From Patescibacteria group bacterium (lineage in GTDB: Bacteria; Patescibacteriota; Patescibacteriia; UBA1558; S5-K13), in NCBI GenBank assembly GCA_028703545.1, contig JAQVMR010000045.1, positions 1 to 7,919 of the forward strand: a stretch of 7,919 nt of DNA, written 5' to 3'. A model generated the notes under the pieces. The model was not told the DNA's origin. It did no database searches and saw only the letters and a list, made by a program, of their open reading frames with translations. Positions 1-6,900 of this stretch are shown here, in pieces (position 1 is the stretch's first letter; the number at the start of each line of letters is the position of its first letter). A program made the position numbers and the translations under genes.

Positions 1-1027
1 CTCTTTTTAATCCTCTTTCATCAATATAGTTTTTCATATAAAACGCTTTTACATCAAATGGATAATCTTCTACAAAAACTGGAACTTTGAAAATATCTCC
101 TATTGCTGTTTCTTCTTCTGTTGTTAAGTCGTCCTCGTAGTCAACTTTCATTCCCTTTTTTTCTAATAATTTTTTAACATCATAGTGTTTCATTCTCAAA
201 AATGGTTTTTCAATTATATCTTTCATTATAGTTGTATTGCGTTCCAAAATTTCAAGTTCTATTTTGCAATTTTCTAATGCATCTTTTAGAATTCTTTTTA
301 TAAGTGCTTCTTGAATATCTTCGCTGGCTTGTCCATCACAAAATGCCATTTCGGCATCCATCATCCAGAATTCAGATAAATGATTCCTTGTTTTGCTTTT
401 TTCAGCTCGAAAAACAGGACCAAAATCATAGGCACGACCGAAACTCATAATTCCAGCTTCTAAATATAATTGCCCCGATTGAGTAAGATACATTTTCCCT
501 TCATCATAATATTTGATGCCAAAAAGTTCTGTTGTGTCTTCACAACTCGTTGGTTGAAGTATAGGAGTGTCAAATCTTATGAAATCATTTTCAGAAAAAT
601 AATTTGTGATTGATCTAAATACAGAGTCCCTTATTCTTAAAATTGCCCACGGAGTTTTGCTTCGTAAATATAAATCACGTTTATCAAAAAGAAATTCTGG
701 CCCGTGTTCTTTTTTAGCAATTGGATAATCATCGGACACTTGTAAAATTTTTAAGTCTTTTACTTGGATTTCATATTCTTCTTTTTTTGGATGCTTCGTA
801 ACGATTCCAGATAATTCAATTGATGATTCGAGAGTTAAATTGTTGCAATTATTCCACGTCTCATTATTTACTTCATTTTTTGAAATAACACATTGAATAA
901 ATCCACTTCCATCCCTAAGTTGTATGAAGTAAATTTGTCCAGAAGATCTGAAATTTAAAACCCAACCTTGTAATGTTATTTCTTCATCAGGGAAATCTTT
1001 GATTTTTGAGACAAGAATTTTTTGCAT
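1..1027 (-). CDS. asnS: Asparaginyl-tRNA synthetase, 3' end cut off by window edge
   Basis: This gene encodes a class II aminoacyl-tRNA synthetase that charges tRNA-Asn with asparagine in the cytoplasm. The window holds the first 342 codons, read leftward from an ATG at 1027-1025. Residues 1-110 look like the OB-fold anticodon-binding domain (LQGWVLNFRSSG, FIQLRDGSG). The catalytic core follows: a motif 1 region around 136-170 (DTPILQPTSCEDTTELF), then motif 2 around 203-228 (GPVFRAEKSKTRNHLSEFW), whose Arg207 and Glu209 belong to the ATP/amino-acid site. VKAFYM at 326-331 is typical of AsnRS rather than AspRS. Family members run about 430-465 residues, so roughly 90-120 residues including motif 3 lie beyond the left edge. 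No Shine-Dalgarno precedes the start, but the ATG fits the domain start and a good promoter lies upstream. An archaeal-type AspRS/AsnRS relative is the only real alternative. Confidence 0.93.
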   Translation of the reverse strand, partial: MQKILVSKIKDFPDEEITLQGWVLNFRSSGQIYFIQLRDGSGFIQCVISKNEVNNETWNNCNNLTLESSIELSGIVTKHPKKEEYEIQVKDLKILQVSDDYPIAKKEHGPEFLFDKRDLYLRSKTPWAILRIRDSVFRSITNYFSENDFIRFDTPILQPTSCEDTTELFGIKYYDEGKMYLTQSGQLYLEAGIMSFGRAYDFGPVFRAEKSKTRNHLSEFWMMDAEMAFCDGQASEDIQEALIKRILKDALENCKIELEILERNTTIMKDIIEKPFLRMKHYDVKKLLEKKGMKVDYEDDLTTEEETAIGDIFKVPVFVEDYPFDVKAFYMKNYIDERGLKR

Positions 1028-1110
1028 AAATTTTAATTGTTAGTTTATAAACATAAACCACCCACATGAATATTTTCTGTGGATTTTTGTAAAATATATA
1101 TTAATTTTTC

Positions 1111-1128
1111 ATGTTATAATTATAACAT
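1111..1128. repeat. Perfect 18-bp palindrome carrying back-to-back -10 elements
   Basis: ATGTTATAATTATAACAT is identical to its reverse complement. Each strand carries an extended -10 (TGTTATAAT): 1112-1120 on plus and 1127-1119 on minus. Only the minus-strand copy has a recognisable -35 at proper distance. The plus copy could be a secondary start for the 1210 gene. The symmetry might also serve as an operator for a dimeric repressor, but no known operator consensus is recognised. Confidence 0.7.
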
Positions 1129-1146
1129 TTATATGAGGTTTTTCAA
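1119..1146 (-). promoter_or_regulatory. Sigma70-type promoter for asnS with extended -10
   Basis: Read on the minus strand, TTGAAA (1146-1141) is followed after 16 bases by TATAAT (1124-1119), and the -10 is preceded by TG with one spacer base (TGTTATAAT, 1127-1119). This is a perfect extended -10 with a five-of-six -35. Transcription should begin near 1112 and give an asnS leader of about 85 bases. That leader is too short for a T-box, and I see no Shine-Dalgarno in it. The call rests on consensus match only. Confidence 0.7.
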
Positions 1147-1149
1147 TTG

Positions 1150-1176
1150 TTGACATTTATAAATATGTGTGATAAA
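1150..1176 (+). promoter_or_regulatory. Promoter for the 29-codon gene
   Basis: A consensus -35 TTGACA (1150-1155) is followed after 15 bases by GATAAA (1171-1176), itself preceded by TG plus one base (TGTGATAAA), so it reads as an extended -10. Spacing is short and the -10 matches four of six positions. A start near 1183 would give a transcript of about 180 bases ending at the terminator at 1331-1366. It lies immediately beside the divergent asnS promoter. Confidence 0.55.
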
Positions 1177-1194
1177 AGCTATTTATAAATCAAT

Positions 1195-1202
1195 AAAAGG
1201 AG
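1195..1202 (+). promoter_or_regulatory. Canonical Shine-Dalgarno for the 29-codon gene
   Basis: AAAAGGAG lies seven bases before the ATG at 1210, which is the best match and near-ideal spacing anywhere in the window. None of the other gene starts has a comparable purine-rich site, so this one decides that the short reading frame is a real gene. Confidence 0.8.
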
Positions 1203-1209
1203 TGGAAAA

Positions 1210-1299
1210 ATGAAAAAAGGAATTATTATTACTGTGATCACAGTAGTTCTGTTGTTTTTAGGATTTTGTACTGTGATTGCTTTTTCCGAAGACGACTGA
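1210..1299 (+). CDS. Small hydrophobic membrane peptide, 29 residues, unknown function
   Basis: I do not recognise this peptide. It starts MKKG, then has an uninterrupted hydrophobic helix from about Ile5 to Phe25 with one cysteine (Cys20), and ends in an acidic tail, SEDD. Length and charge layout suggest a single-pass membrane peptide with its N-terminus inside. A Val-Ile-Ala stretch at 22-24 could instead be a signal peptidase site, which would release only FSEDD. The gene is a complete unit with a promoter at 1150-1176, a strong Shine-Dalgarno at 1195-1202 and an intrinsic terminator at 1331-1366. A 16-bp palindrome lies inside the coding sequence, and the stop codon sits in the left arm of a possible stem (1291-1297 with 1313-1319). 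Possible roles are a type I toxin, a small regulator of a membrane complex, or a peptide signal; none is shown by the sequence. It is convergent with rodA and divergent from asnS. Confidence 0.75.
   Translation: MKKGIIITVITVVLLFLGFCTVIAFSEDD
1230..1245. repeat. Perfect 16-bp palindrome inside the small gene
   Basis: TACTGTGATCACAGTA equals its own reverse complement and begins at codon 7 of the 29-codon gene. In RNA it can form a six-pair stem with a GAUC loop. In DNA it has the look of a dimer-binding operator. The half-site ACTGTGAT recurs at 1270-1277. It resembles neither the LexA spacing (CTGT-N8-ACAG) nor the CRP spacing (TGTGA-N6-TCACA). Confidence 0.75.
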
Positions 1300-1330
1300 C
1301 TAATAAGAATAAAGTCGTTATCAAATTTAA

Positions 1331-1366
1331 AAAGCTGGTTCTTTGTTAGAATCAGCTTTGTTTTTT
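1331..1366 (+). terminator. Intrinsic terminator, probably serving both convergent genes
   Basis: AAAGCTGGTTC (1331-1341) pairs with GAATCAGCTTT (1349-1359) over 11 pairs including one G-U, with a seven-base loop, then G and six T (1361-1366). It ends the transcript of the 29-codon gene 32 bases after its stop. On the minus strand the same stem is followed by TTAAATTT, giving a run of five T with the end of the stem, and lies about 30 bases beyond the rodA stop. It may therefore also terminate rodA. Confidence 0.88.
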
Positions 1367-1388
1367 AGATTTGAAATTTGGAAATAGT

Positions 1389-2495
1389 TTATAAATATTC
1401 TGCTTTGTGAATTACAATGCTTTCTAAAATTCCCACAGCAATAAGAGATGTAAGAAGGGAACTCCCACCATAACTTACAAAAGGAAGAGGTACTCCAATT
1501 ACAGGAGCTAGTCCTATATTCATCATTATATTCATAATTGATTGCACAAAAAACATTACCATAAATCCAAGAGCCATATATATTGCTAAATTATCAGAAG
1601 TGTTTTTTATGATTTTTACAATTCGCGACAAAAATAAAGTTATTAGAAGTATTGTAATAGAAGAACCCAGAAATCCAAATTCTTCAGAAATTACTGCAAA
1701 AATAAAATCAGTTCTTTGTTCTGGTAAGAAGTTTAATTGACTTTGACTTCCTAGTCCAAATCCTCTTCCTAGAAATTTTCCAGAGCCAACAGCAGTCATT
1801 GATTGAGTTACATTATAGCCATAACCAAGTGGATCACTCGCTGGATTTAGAAATGTCATTATTCTTTTTTTCTGATAATCTTTAAAAAATCCAAACCAAG
1901 CTCCACCAAGAGCTACTAATAAGATTAGAGCCATTATGATTATTTTTTTCTTATCAATGTTTGTAAATAAAATCATAATAAGCCAGATTGCAAAAAGAAT
2001 TAATGCTGAGCCCATATCAGGTTGAGCTAAAACTAAAGCTATCAAAATGAGCGCTACGGTTCCAGATATAAAAATAGGTTTCCATGAGAAATAAAATTCT
2101 TTAGCATTTTTTGATAAATAAGTTGCTAAAAAAATAATAAGACAGATTTTTGCAAGTTCTACTGGTTGGAATTGTAAACCAAAAAATTCAAGCCAAGCGT
2201 TTGTATTTCTAATAACTCTTCCCATTGCAAGAACAATTATTAAAAGAAGAGTTGACATTATTATAAAAATTTTATAATAAGTTTTTAAAAATCTATATTC
2301 TAGTGATGTAAAAACAAACATTAATATAATACCAATTATTGCATACAATAATTGTTTGTTAAAAAAGATCATTCTTGTTTCTGGATTACTTAGGCCTATA
2401 CTATATATGCTTATAAGGCCTATAAGTATCAATAAAAAAACTGAAATAAGAATCAGCATGTCTATTCTCCAGAAATTTTTTATTGAAAAACGCAT
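1389..2495 (-). CDS. rodA: RodA, SEDS-family peptidoglycan glycosyltransferase
   Basis: RodA is a polytopic membrane enzyme that polymerises lipid II into glycan strands during cell elongation, usually in a complex with a class B penicillin-binding protein. The 368-residue length is normal. Ten or so hydrophobic segments span the protein. SEDS signatures are in order: WLEFFGLQFQPVELAK (101-116), QPDMGSA (158-164), QSQLNFLPEQRTDFIFAV (251-268), and LPFVSYGGSS (337-346). Asp263 in RTDFIF corresponds by pattern to the catalytic aspartate of RodA. The usual QPSE motif reads QPVE here, and the usual GAxRWI before it reads NTNAWL, so these positions are divergent. The TDFIFAV-SEEFG form and the absence of FtsW-specific features favour RodA over FtsW. 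The ATG directly abuts the TAA of the upstream gene (2498-2496) and lacks a Shine-Dalgarno, which suggests translational coupling. No PBP2 gene is in the window. Confidence 0.93.
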   Translation of the reverse strand: MRFSIKNFWRIDMLILISVFLLILIGLISIYSIGLSNPETRMIFFNKQLLYAIIGIILMFVFTSLEYRFLKTYYKIFIIMSTLLLIIVLAMGRVIRNTNAWLEFFGLQFQPVELAKICLIIFLATYLSKNAKEFYFSWKPIFISGTVALILIALVLAQPDMGSALILFAIWLIMILFTNIDKKKIIIMALILLVALGGAWFGFFKDYQKKRIMTFLNPASDPLGYGYNVTQSMTAVGSGKFLGRGFGLGSQSQLNFLPEQRTDFIFAVISEEFGFLGSSITILLITLFLSRIVKIIKNTSDNLAIYMALGFMVMFFVQSIMNIMMNIGLAPVIGVPLPFVSYGGSSLLTSLIAVGILESIVIHKAEYL

Positions 2496-3317
2496 TTAAT
2501 TTTCTAAAAAGTAATTATTTTTATCTATTAGATTAACCTCTGTTTGTATTTCTGCAGTTGCATAAGATGGCAGAATATAATACCAGCTGGTCTGAAGTTT
2601 TCTAGTTTCCTCTGACTTAAAATAATTTTGTCCTATTTCATTTATTGCTACAATTTGTGACCCCACATATAAAAATACAATAAATTTTGTATTTTTAAAA
2701 TTGTAGGGGGATATATTTTTAACACTAAACTCAGCCCAATTTCTTATAGATCTATCCTCGGGATTAATGTTTAAAGCTAGATCTTTTACCTCAAATGATT
2801 GTTTTTTAAAATTTTGAATTTCGTTTGCTTTTATTTTTTTCCATATTATATTTTTAAATATAATATCAATATTTTTTATTCTTGTTTCTGAGTTTATTCC
2901 AAGTTTTGCTATTTTTTTTGTTTCCTGTGGCATTATAAAAGTTTTATCTTCGGTTTGTTCTATACCATCTATAATTAATGAATATTTTATTTCAGTAGCT
3001 CCCCAAAATTCATTTGGATTATTGATTGTTATAGCAATATCATATTTTCCATTTCCTCTATCAATCAATTGCTTATCTCCCACTGTGAGATTATTGGGGG
3101 TTTTTTTGTTTTGCGAAAAATTTATAGTAGAAAAGTTGTTCAAATTTATATCTTTTGTGGTAAAAAATTTTATAAATCCAAATGTTGAAATAGCATAAAG
3201 TATGACACAAAAGAAAATGAGAATTAAAATTATAATTTTAATTATTTTCTTTTTATTGTTTATAAGCCACAAGCTTCTTTCTATGTCTTTATCCGATATT
3301 TGATCTTTTAAAATCAT
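2496..3317 (-). CDS. Bitopic membrane protein with two beta-rich extracytoplasmic domains, unknown function
   Basis: This protein has 273 residues and I cannot name it. A charged cytoplasmic N-terminus of about 24 residues (DKDIERSLW, then NNKKK) leads into one transmembrane helix at about 25-49. The rest is predicted outside. A linker rich in Asn, Thr and Ser (about 52-80) precedes two beta-strand-rich units at about 83-165 and 174-268. Each has alternating hydrophobic residues and an Asn-rich turn (ITINNPNEF at 97-104; VKNISPYNF at 199-207), which looks like a tandem Ig-like or LEA14-like fold. The second unit includes FIVFLYVGSQIVAINE (212-227) and a W-x(4)-P element (245-250), a pattern I associate with uncharacterised CPR membrane proteins. 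It is the first gene of a two-gene unit with rodA, with no bases between them, so a role at the envelope or in wall growth is plausible but inferred. No Shine-Dalgarno is seen. Confidence 0.85.
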   Translation of the reverse strand: MILKDQISDKDIERSLWLINNKKKIIKIIILILIFFCVILYAISTFGFIKFFTTKDINLNNFSTINFSQNKKTPNNLTVGDKQLIDRGNGKYDIAITINNPNEFWGATEIKYSLIIDGIEQTEDKTFIMPQETKKIAKLGINSETRIKNIDIIFKNIIWKKIKANEIQNFKKQSFEVKDLALNINPEDRSIRNWAEFSVKNISPYNFKNTKFIVFLYVGSQIVAINEIGQNYFKSEETRKLQTSWYYILPSYATAEIQTEVNLIDKNNYFLEN

Positions 3318-3405
3318 TATATTGAGTAATTAAGTATGAAGTTTAAAGTGTTTGAGAAATTTGGTTTATCTAATTATTGAAGTAGTATTTTGTACTCAAT
3401 GATTT
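3311..3405. repeat. Imperfect long-range inverted repeat over the start of the 2496-3317 gene
   Basis: ATTGAGTA (3321-3328) is matched by TACTCAAT (3393-3400). The outer bases AAATCATT (3311-3318) can pair with AATGATTT (3398-3405) as an alternative register that bulges out five bases of the left arm. The loop is about 64 bases. On the minus strand the second arm holds the ATG at 3317-3315. A transcript starting beyond 3405 could therefore hide its start codon. AT-rich sequence makes chance pairing possible. Confidence 0.4.
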
Positions 3406-3462
3406 TTTTAATTTCCAAGCACCTTATATATATTTTACACTTTTTTATAAATAATGAAAATA

Positions 3463-3471
3463 TGCTATAAT
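3463..3471 (+). promoter_or_regulatory. Extended -10 promoter for the 107-residue gene, probably also dnaE
   Basis: TGCTATAAT is a perfect extended -10 element (TG, one base, TATAAT at 3466-3471). No convincing -35 lies 16-18 bases upstream, where the sequence is T-rich; TTTACA at 3434-3439 is too far away (26 bases). Extended -10 promoters can work without a -35. The start would be near 3478, giving a leader of about 50 bases that contains the hairpin at 3501-3515. Confidence 0.6.
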
Positions 3472-3500
3472 AAATTTATTCAAAAATAAAAATTAAAAAA

Positions 3501-3515
3501 TCGAGTCCGACTCGA
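3501..3515 (+). promoter_or_regulatory. Short GC-rich hairpin in the leader of the 107-residue gene
   Basis: TCGAGT-CCG-ACTCGA forms a six-pair stem with a three-base loop, in surroundings that are almost pure A/T. It is flanked by A-runs on both sides (3495-3500 and 3516-3520) and ends 12 bases before the ATG, where a Shine-Dalgarno would normally be. It may shape ribosome access or protect the 5' end. On the minus strand it is followed by TTTTTTAATTTTT, so it would also read as a compact intrinsic terminator blocking antisense transcription toward 3318. Confidence 0.5.
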
Positions 3516-3527
3516 AAAAATAAACAT

Positions 3528-3851
3528 ATGATCAATTCATCCGGAGATATTCTTTATTTAACTCTAACAATTTGTGTTATTTGTTTTACGGTATTTTTAT
3601 GTTGGTTTTTATTCTATTTGATAATGACACTTAAAAAAATACATGATGTTGTAAATTTTTTTTCAAAGATTCTAACATCGGTAAATGAATTTGTTATTGA
3701 TGTGAAGCAAAAAGCAAAAGGTTCAATGGCTTATTTTAAATTATTTGGAGTTATAACGGAAAAATTAGTTAATTATATTGAAAAAAAAGCATTTAAAGAC
3801 TTAGATTCTAAACAAACAAAAACAAAAAGCAAAAAAACGCATCAAAGGTAA
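3528..3851 (+). CDS. Small membrane-anchored protein with amphipathic helix, unknown function
   Basis: This is a 107-residue protein that I do not recognise with certainty. After seven polar residues there is one long hydrophobic helix at about 8-35 containing Cys16, Cys19 and Cys25. A predicted helical region follows (about 36-92, KKIHDVVNFFSKILTSVNEF onward), then a strongly basic tail (95-107, many Lys, Thr and Gln, ending HQR). The layout of an N-terminal anchor followed by a long helix resembles DUF948-type proteins, but that is a similarity of form only. The ATG at 3528 is the first start after a good promoter and keeps the whole membrane helix. It has no Shine-Dalgarno; an A-rich leader and a hairpin precede it. 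It lies 87 bases upstream of dnaE on the same strand, so the two may share a transcript. The gap 3852-3938 is nearly pure A/T with a 14-bp palindrome (3892-3905) and no clear terminator. Confidence 0.8.
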   Translation: MINSSGDILYLTLTICVICFTVFLCWFLFYLIMTLKKIHDVVNFFSKILTSVNEFVIDVKQKAKGSMAYFKLFGVITEKLVNYIEKKAFKDLDSKQTKTKSKKTHQR

Positions 3852-3938
3852 TAAAACAAAAATAAATTTTTCCCCTTTTTAAATTTTTAATTTAAAATAT
3901 TTTAATTATATTTTTATTTTTTATTATTATAAAATTTC

Positions 3939-6900
3939 ATGAAATTTGTTCATATACATAATCATACAAATTATAGTCTACTCGATGGTCTTCCAAAGAT
4001 TAAAGAATTTGTTGCGCAAGCAAAACAATATGAAATGTCCGCACTTGCCATTACTGATCACGGAGTAATGTATGGGGTTATTGAATTTTATCAAGAATGT
4101 TTAAAACAGAAAATAAAACCAATAATTGGATGTGAATTTTATTTAGCTAGAAGAGGTATGCATGATAAAAATTCAAATATGGATGCAAAGCCATATCACC
4201 TTATTCTTCTTGCAAAAAACAATATTGGATATAAAAATTTACTCAAATTAACATCAGCCGCTCATTTAGATGGTTTTTATTATAAACCCAGAATAGATTT
4301 TGAAATATTACAAAAATATCACGAAGGATTAATATGCTCTACTGCATGTTTGAATGGACAAATTCCAAAAACAATTTTATCTGGAGATATCAAGGGAGCA
4401 GAAGAATTAATTAGAAAATATAATGCACTTTTTGGTGAAGATAATTTTTATTTGGAAATGCAATATCATCCAAACGAAAAAGAGCAAATAAAAGTTAATG
4501 AAATTTTGGCAATGTTTTCCAAAAAATTAAACATCCCCCTGCTTGCAACAAATGATATTCATTATTTGCGTCCCGAAGATAAAGAAGCTCAGGATATTTT
4601 AATGTGTTTACAAAGTAAGAAAAAAATTGATGATAAAAATAGAATGAATATGACTAATTTTGATTTGTCTTTTAGGTCTCCAGAGCAGATGATGGAAGGT
4701 TTTAAAGATTATCCAGATGCAATTTCTAATACAGTAAAAATTGCAGAAATGTGTGATGTATCAATAGAACTAAATAAAATTCTACTCCCATATTTTGAAT
4801 TACCAGAGGGGAAAACAGATAATTCTTATTTGAGAGAATTATGTGAAGAGGGTTTAAAGCAAAGATATGACGGCGGCATAACAGAAGAAATAAAAAAACA
4901 ATTGGATTATGAATTTAATATAATAGAAAAAACAGGATTTGCTTCTTATTTTTTGATAGTAGCTGATTTTGTAAATTGGGCGAAGAACAATGGAATAGTT
5001 GTTGGTCCTGGTCGTGGAAGCGCTGCGGGAAGTATAGTTTCATACTTATTAAATATTACAGATATTGATCCTTTAAAATATGGATTAATTTTTGAGAGAT
5101 TTTTAAATCCAGACAGAATTTCAATGCCAGATATTGATATGGATTTTGCCGATATTAGACGTGGTGAAATTATTAGATATGTTGAAAATAAATATGGCAA
5201 AGACCATGTTTCTCAAATTATTACATTTGGGACGATGGCGGCTCGTGCTGCAGTAAGGGATGTGGGGCGTGTTCTGGGTTACAGCTACTCTTATTGTGAT
5301 AAGATTGCAAAAATGATTCCACAGATGTCTAGTTTTCAAGAGGCTTTAGTTGTCTCCCCCGAGCTTAAAGATGCATACAATACAGATCCACAAGCAAAAA
5401 CTTTAATTGATTATGCAAAAAAATTAGAAGGCGTAGCTAGGCATCATTCTATGCACGCATGTGGTGTTATTATCAGCAAAGATCCACTTACAGATACTGT
5501 GCCGATTCAATATGCATCTTCATCTGACCAGACGATTATTTCACAATATTCACTCCATCCAATAGAAGATTTAGGACTTTTAAAAATGGATTTTTTGGGA
5601 TTGTCTAATTTAACTATTATAGAAAATGTTATAGAAATTATAGAAAAAATTCATGATATAAAATTTGATTTAAAAAATATTGATTTAAAAGATAAAAAAA
5701 CTTTTGAATTATTACAAAAAGGACACACAACAGGCGTATTTCAACTTGAGTCCTCTGGCATGAAGAGGTATTTGAAGCAGTTAAAACCAACCGAATTTGA
5801 AGATATTATTGCCATGGTTTCACTTTATCGTCCCGGTCCTATGCAATTTATTCCTGATTTTATAAACGGAAAACACGGAAAAAGAAAAATTGTCTATGAT
5901 GATCCTAGACTCGAACCTGTTTTAAAAAATACTTACGGTATAGCTGTCTACCAGGAGCAGGTAATGGAAATTGCAAAACAGTTAGCGGGATTTACCTATG
6001 CCGAGGCTGATGTTTTAAGAAAGGCTGTTGGTAAAAAAATTAAAGAACTTCTTGACGAGCAAAAAGAAAAACTTATTGATGGAATGATAAAAAATGGTAC
6101 TAAAAAATCTGTAGCTGAAAAAATTTGGAAAACCATAGAACCATTTGCGAGTTATGGATTTAATAAATCGCACGCTACTTGTTATGCAATGATTGCTTTT
6201 CAAACAGCTTATTTCAAAGCAAATTATCCAACTGAATTTATGGCTTCTCTTTTAACAGCAGATCAAAATGATATAGAAAAAATTGCATTTAAGATAAAAG
6301 AGTGTGAAGACATGGGAATAGAAGTTTTAGCACCGGATATTAATAAAAGCTTTTCGACCTTTACGGTTTTGGGAGATGAGCTTAAACAAGGACATAAAAA
6401 AATAAGATTCGGACTTAATGCAATAAAAAATGTTGGTTCAAATATTGTAAAAGCAATTATAAGAGAAAGAAGGCAAAATGGAGAATTTTTAAATATTGAA
6501 GATTTTTTAATGAGAATTCAAGACAAAGATTTAAATAAAAAATCATTAGAGAGTCTTATTAAATCAGGCGCTATGAATGATTTAGGTGAACAAAATTTGT
6601 TATTGAAAAATTTAGATAAATTATTAGAATTTAACAGAAATCAAAAAAAAGAATCAGAAAATGGTCAATTTAATATATTTTCAGGAATGGCTAATTATGA
6701 AAAACCAAAAATAAAATTTGAAAATTATCCTCCAGTAGATACAAGAGAAAAATTATTGTGGGAAAAACAAATGTTGGGATTATATATTACTGGGCATCCT
6801 TTTAAGGCATTTGAGAGTTTTTTAGCTAAAAATATAAAACCAATAAGTGAAATAAAACAATTAAAAAAAGAACAGCTTGTTGAAATAGGTGGAATAATAA

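Noticed and set aside
1062..1082. CCACA / TGTGG hairpin in the asnS leader
   Set aside because: It is only five pairs with an 11-base loop and no adjoining T-run, so chance is enough to explain it. No T-box features are present.
1079..1087. DnaA-box-like AAATCCACA on the minus strand between asnS and the small gene
   Set aside because: It matches seven of nine positions of TTATCCACA, stands alone, and has no cluster or DNA-unwinding layout, so it gives no support for an origin.
1258..1269. Possible lipoprotein lipobox (LGFC) in the 29-residue peptide
   Set aside because: Phe directly before the cysteine does not fit the small residue needed by signal peptidase II, and too little protein would remain after cleavage.
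2390..2427. Repeated AGGCCTATA in the 5' part of rodA
   Set aside because: It encodes two similar hydrophobic stretches (GLISI and IGLS) in the first membrane helix and is explained by coding for that helix.
3094..3120. G-run followed by T-run resembling a terminator tail on the plus strand
   Set aside because: It lies within the coding sequence of the minus-strand membrane protein (a Lys/Pro/Asn-rich linker) and has no stem before it.
3892..3905. TTAAAATATTTTAA palindrome before dnaE
   Set aside because: A pure A/T palindrome of 14 bases is expected by chance in such an AT-rich gap, and it shows no T-run or known operator form beyond that.
4946..5339. Two overlapping open frames on the minus strand inside dnaE (84 and 72 codons)
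   Set aside because: They lie wholly antisense to the highly conserved polymerase core, have no promoter or ribosome binding site, and read as shadow frames.
6015..6203. A 62-codon minus-strand open frame inside dnaE
   Set aside because: It is rich in Phe and Ser because it is the complement of A-rich Lys codons. It has no start signals and is a shadow of dnaE.
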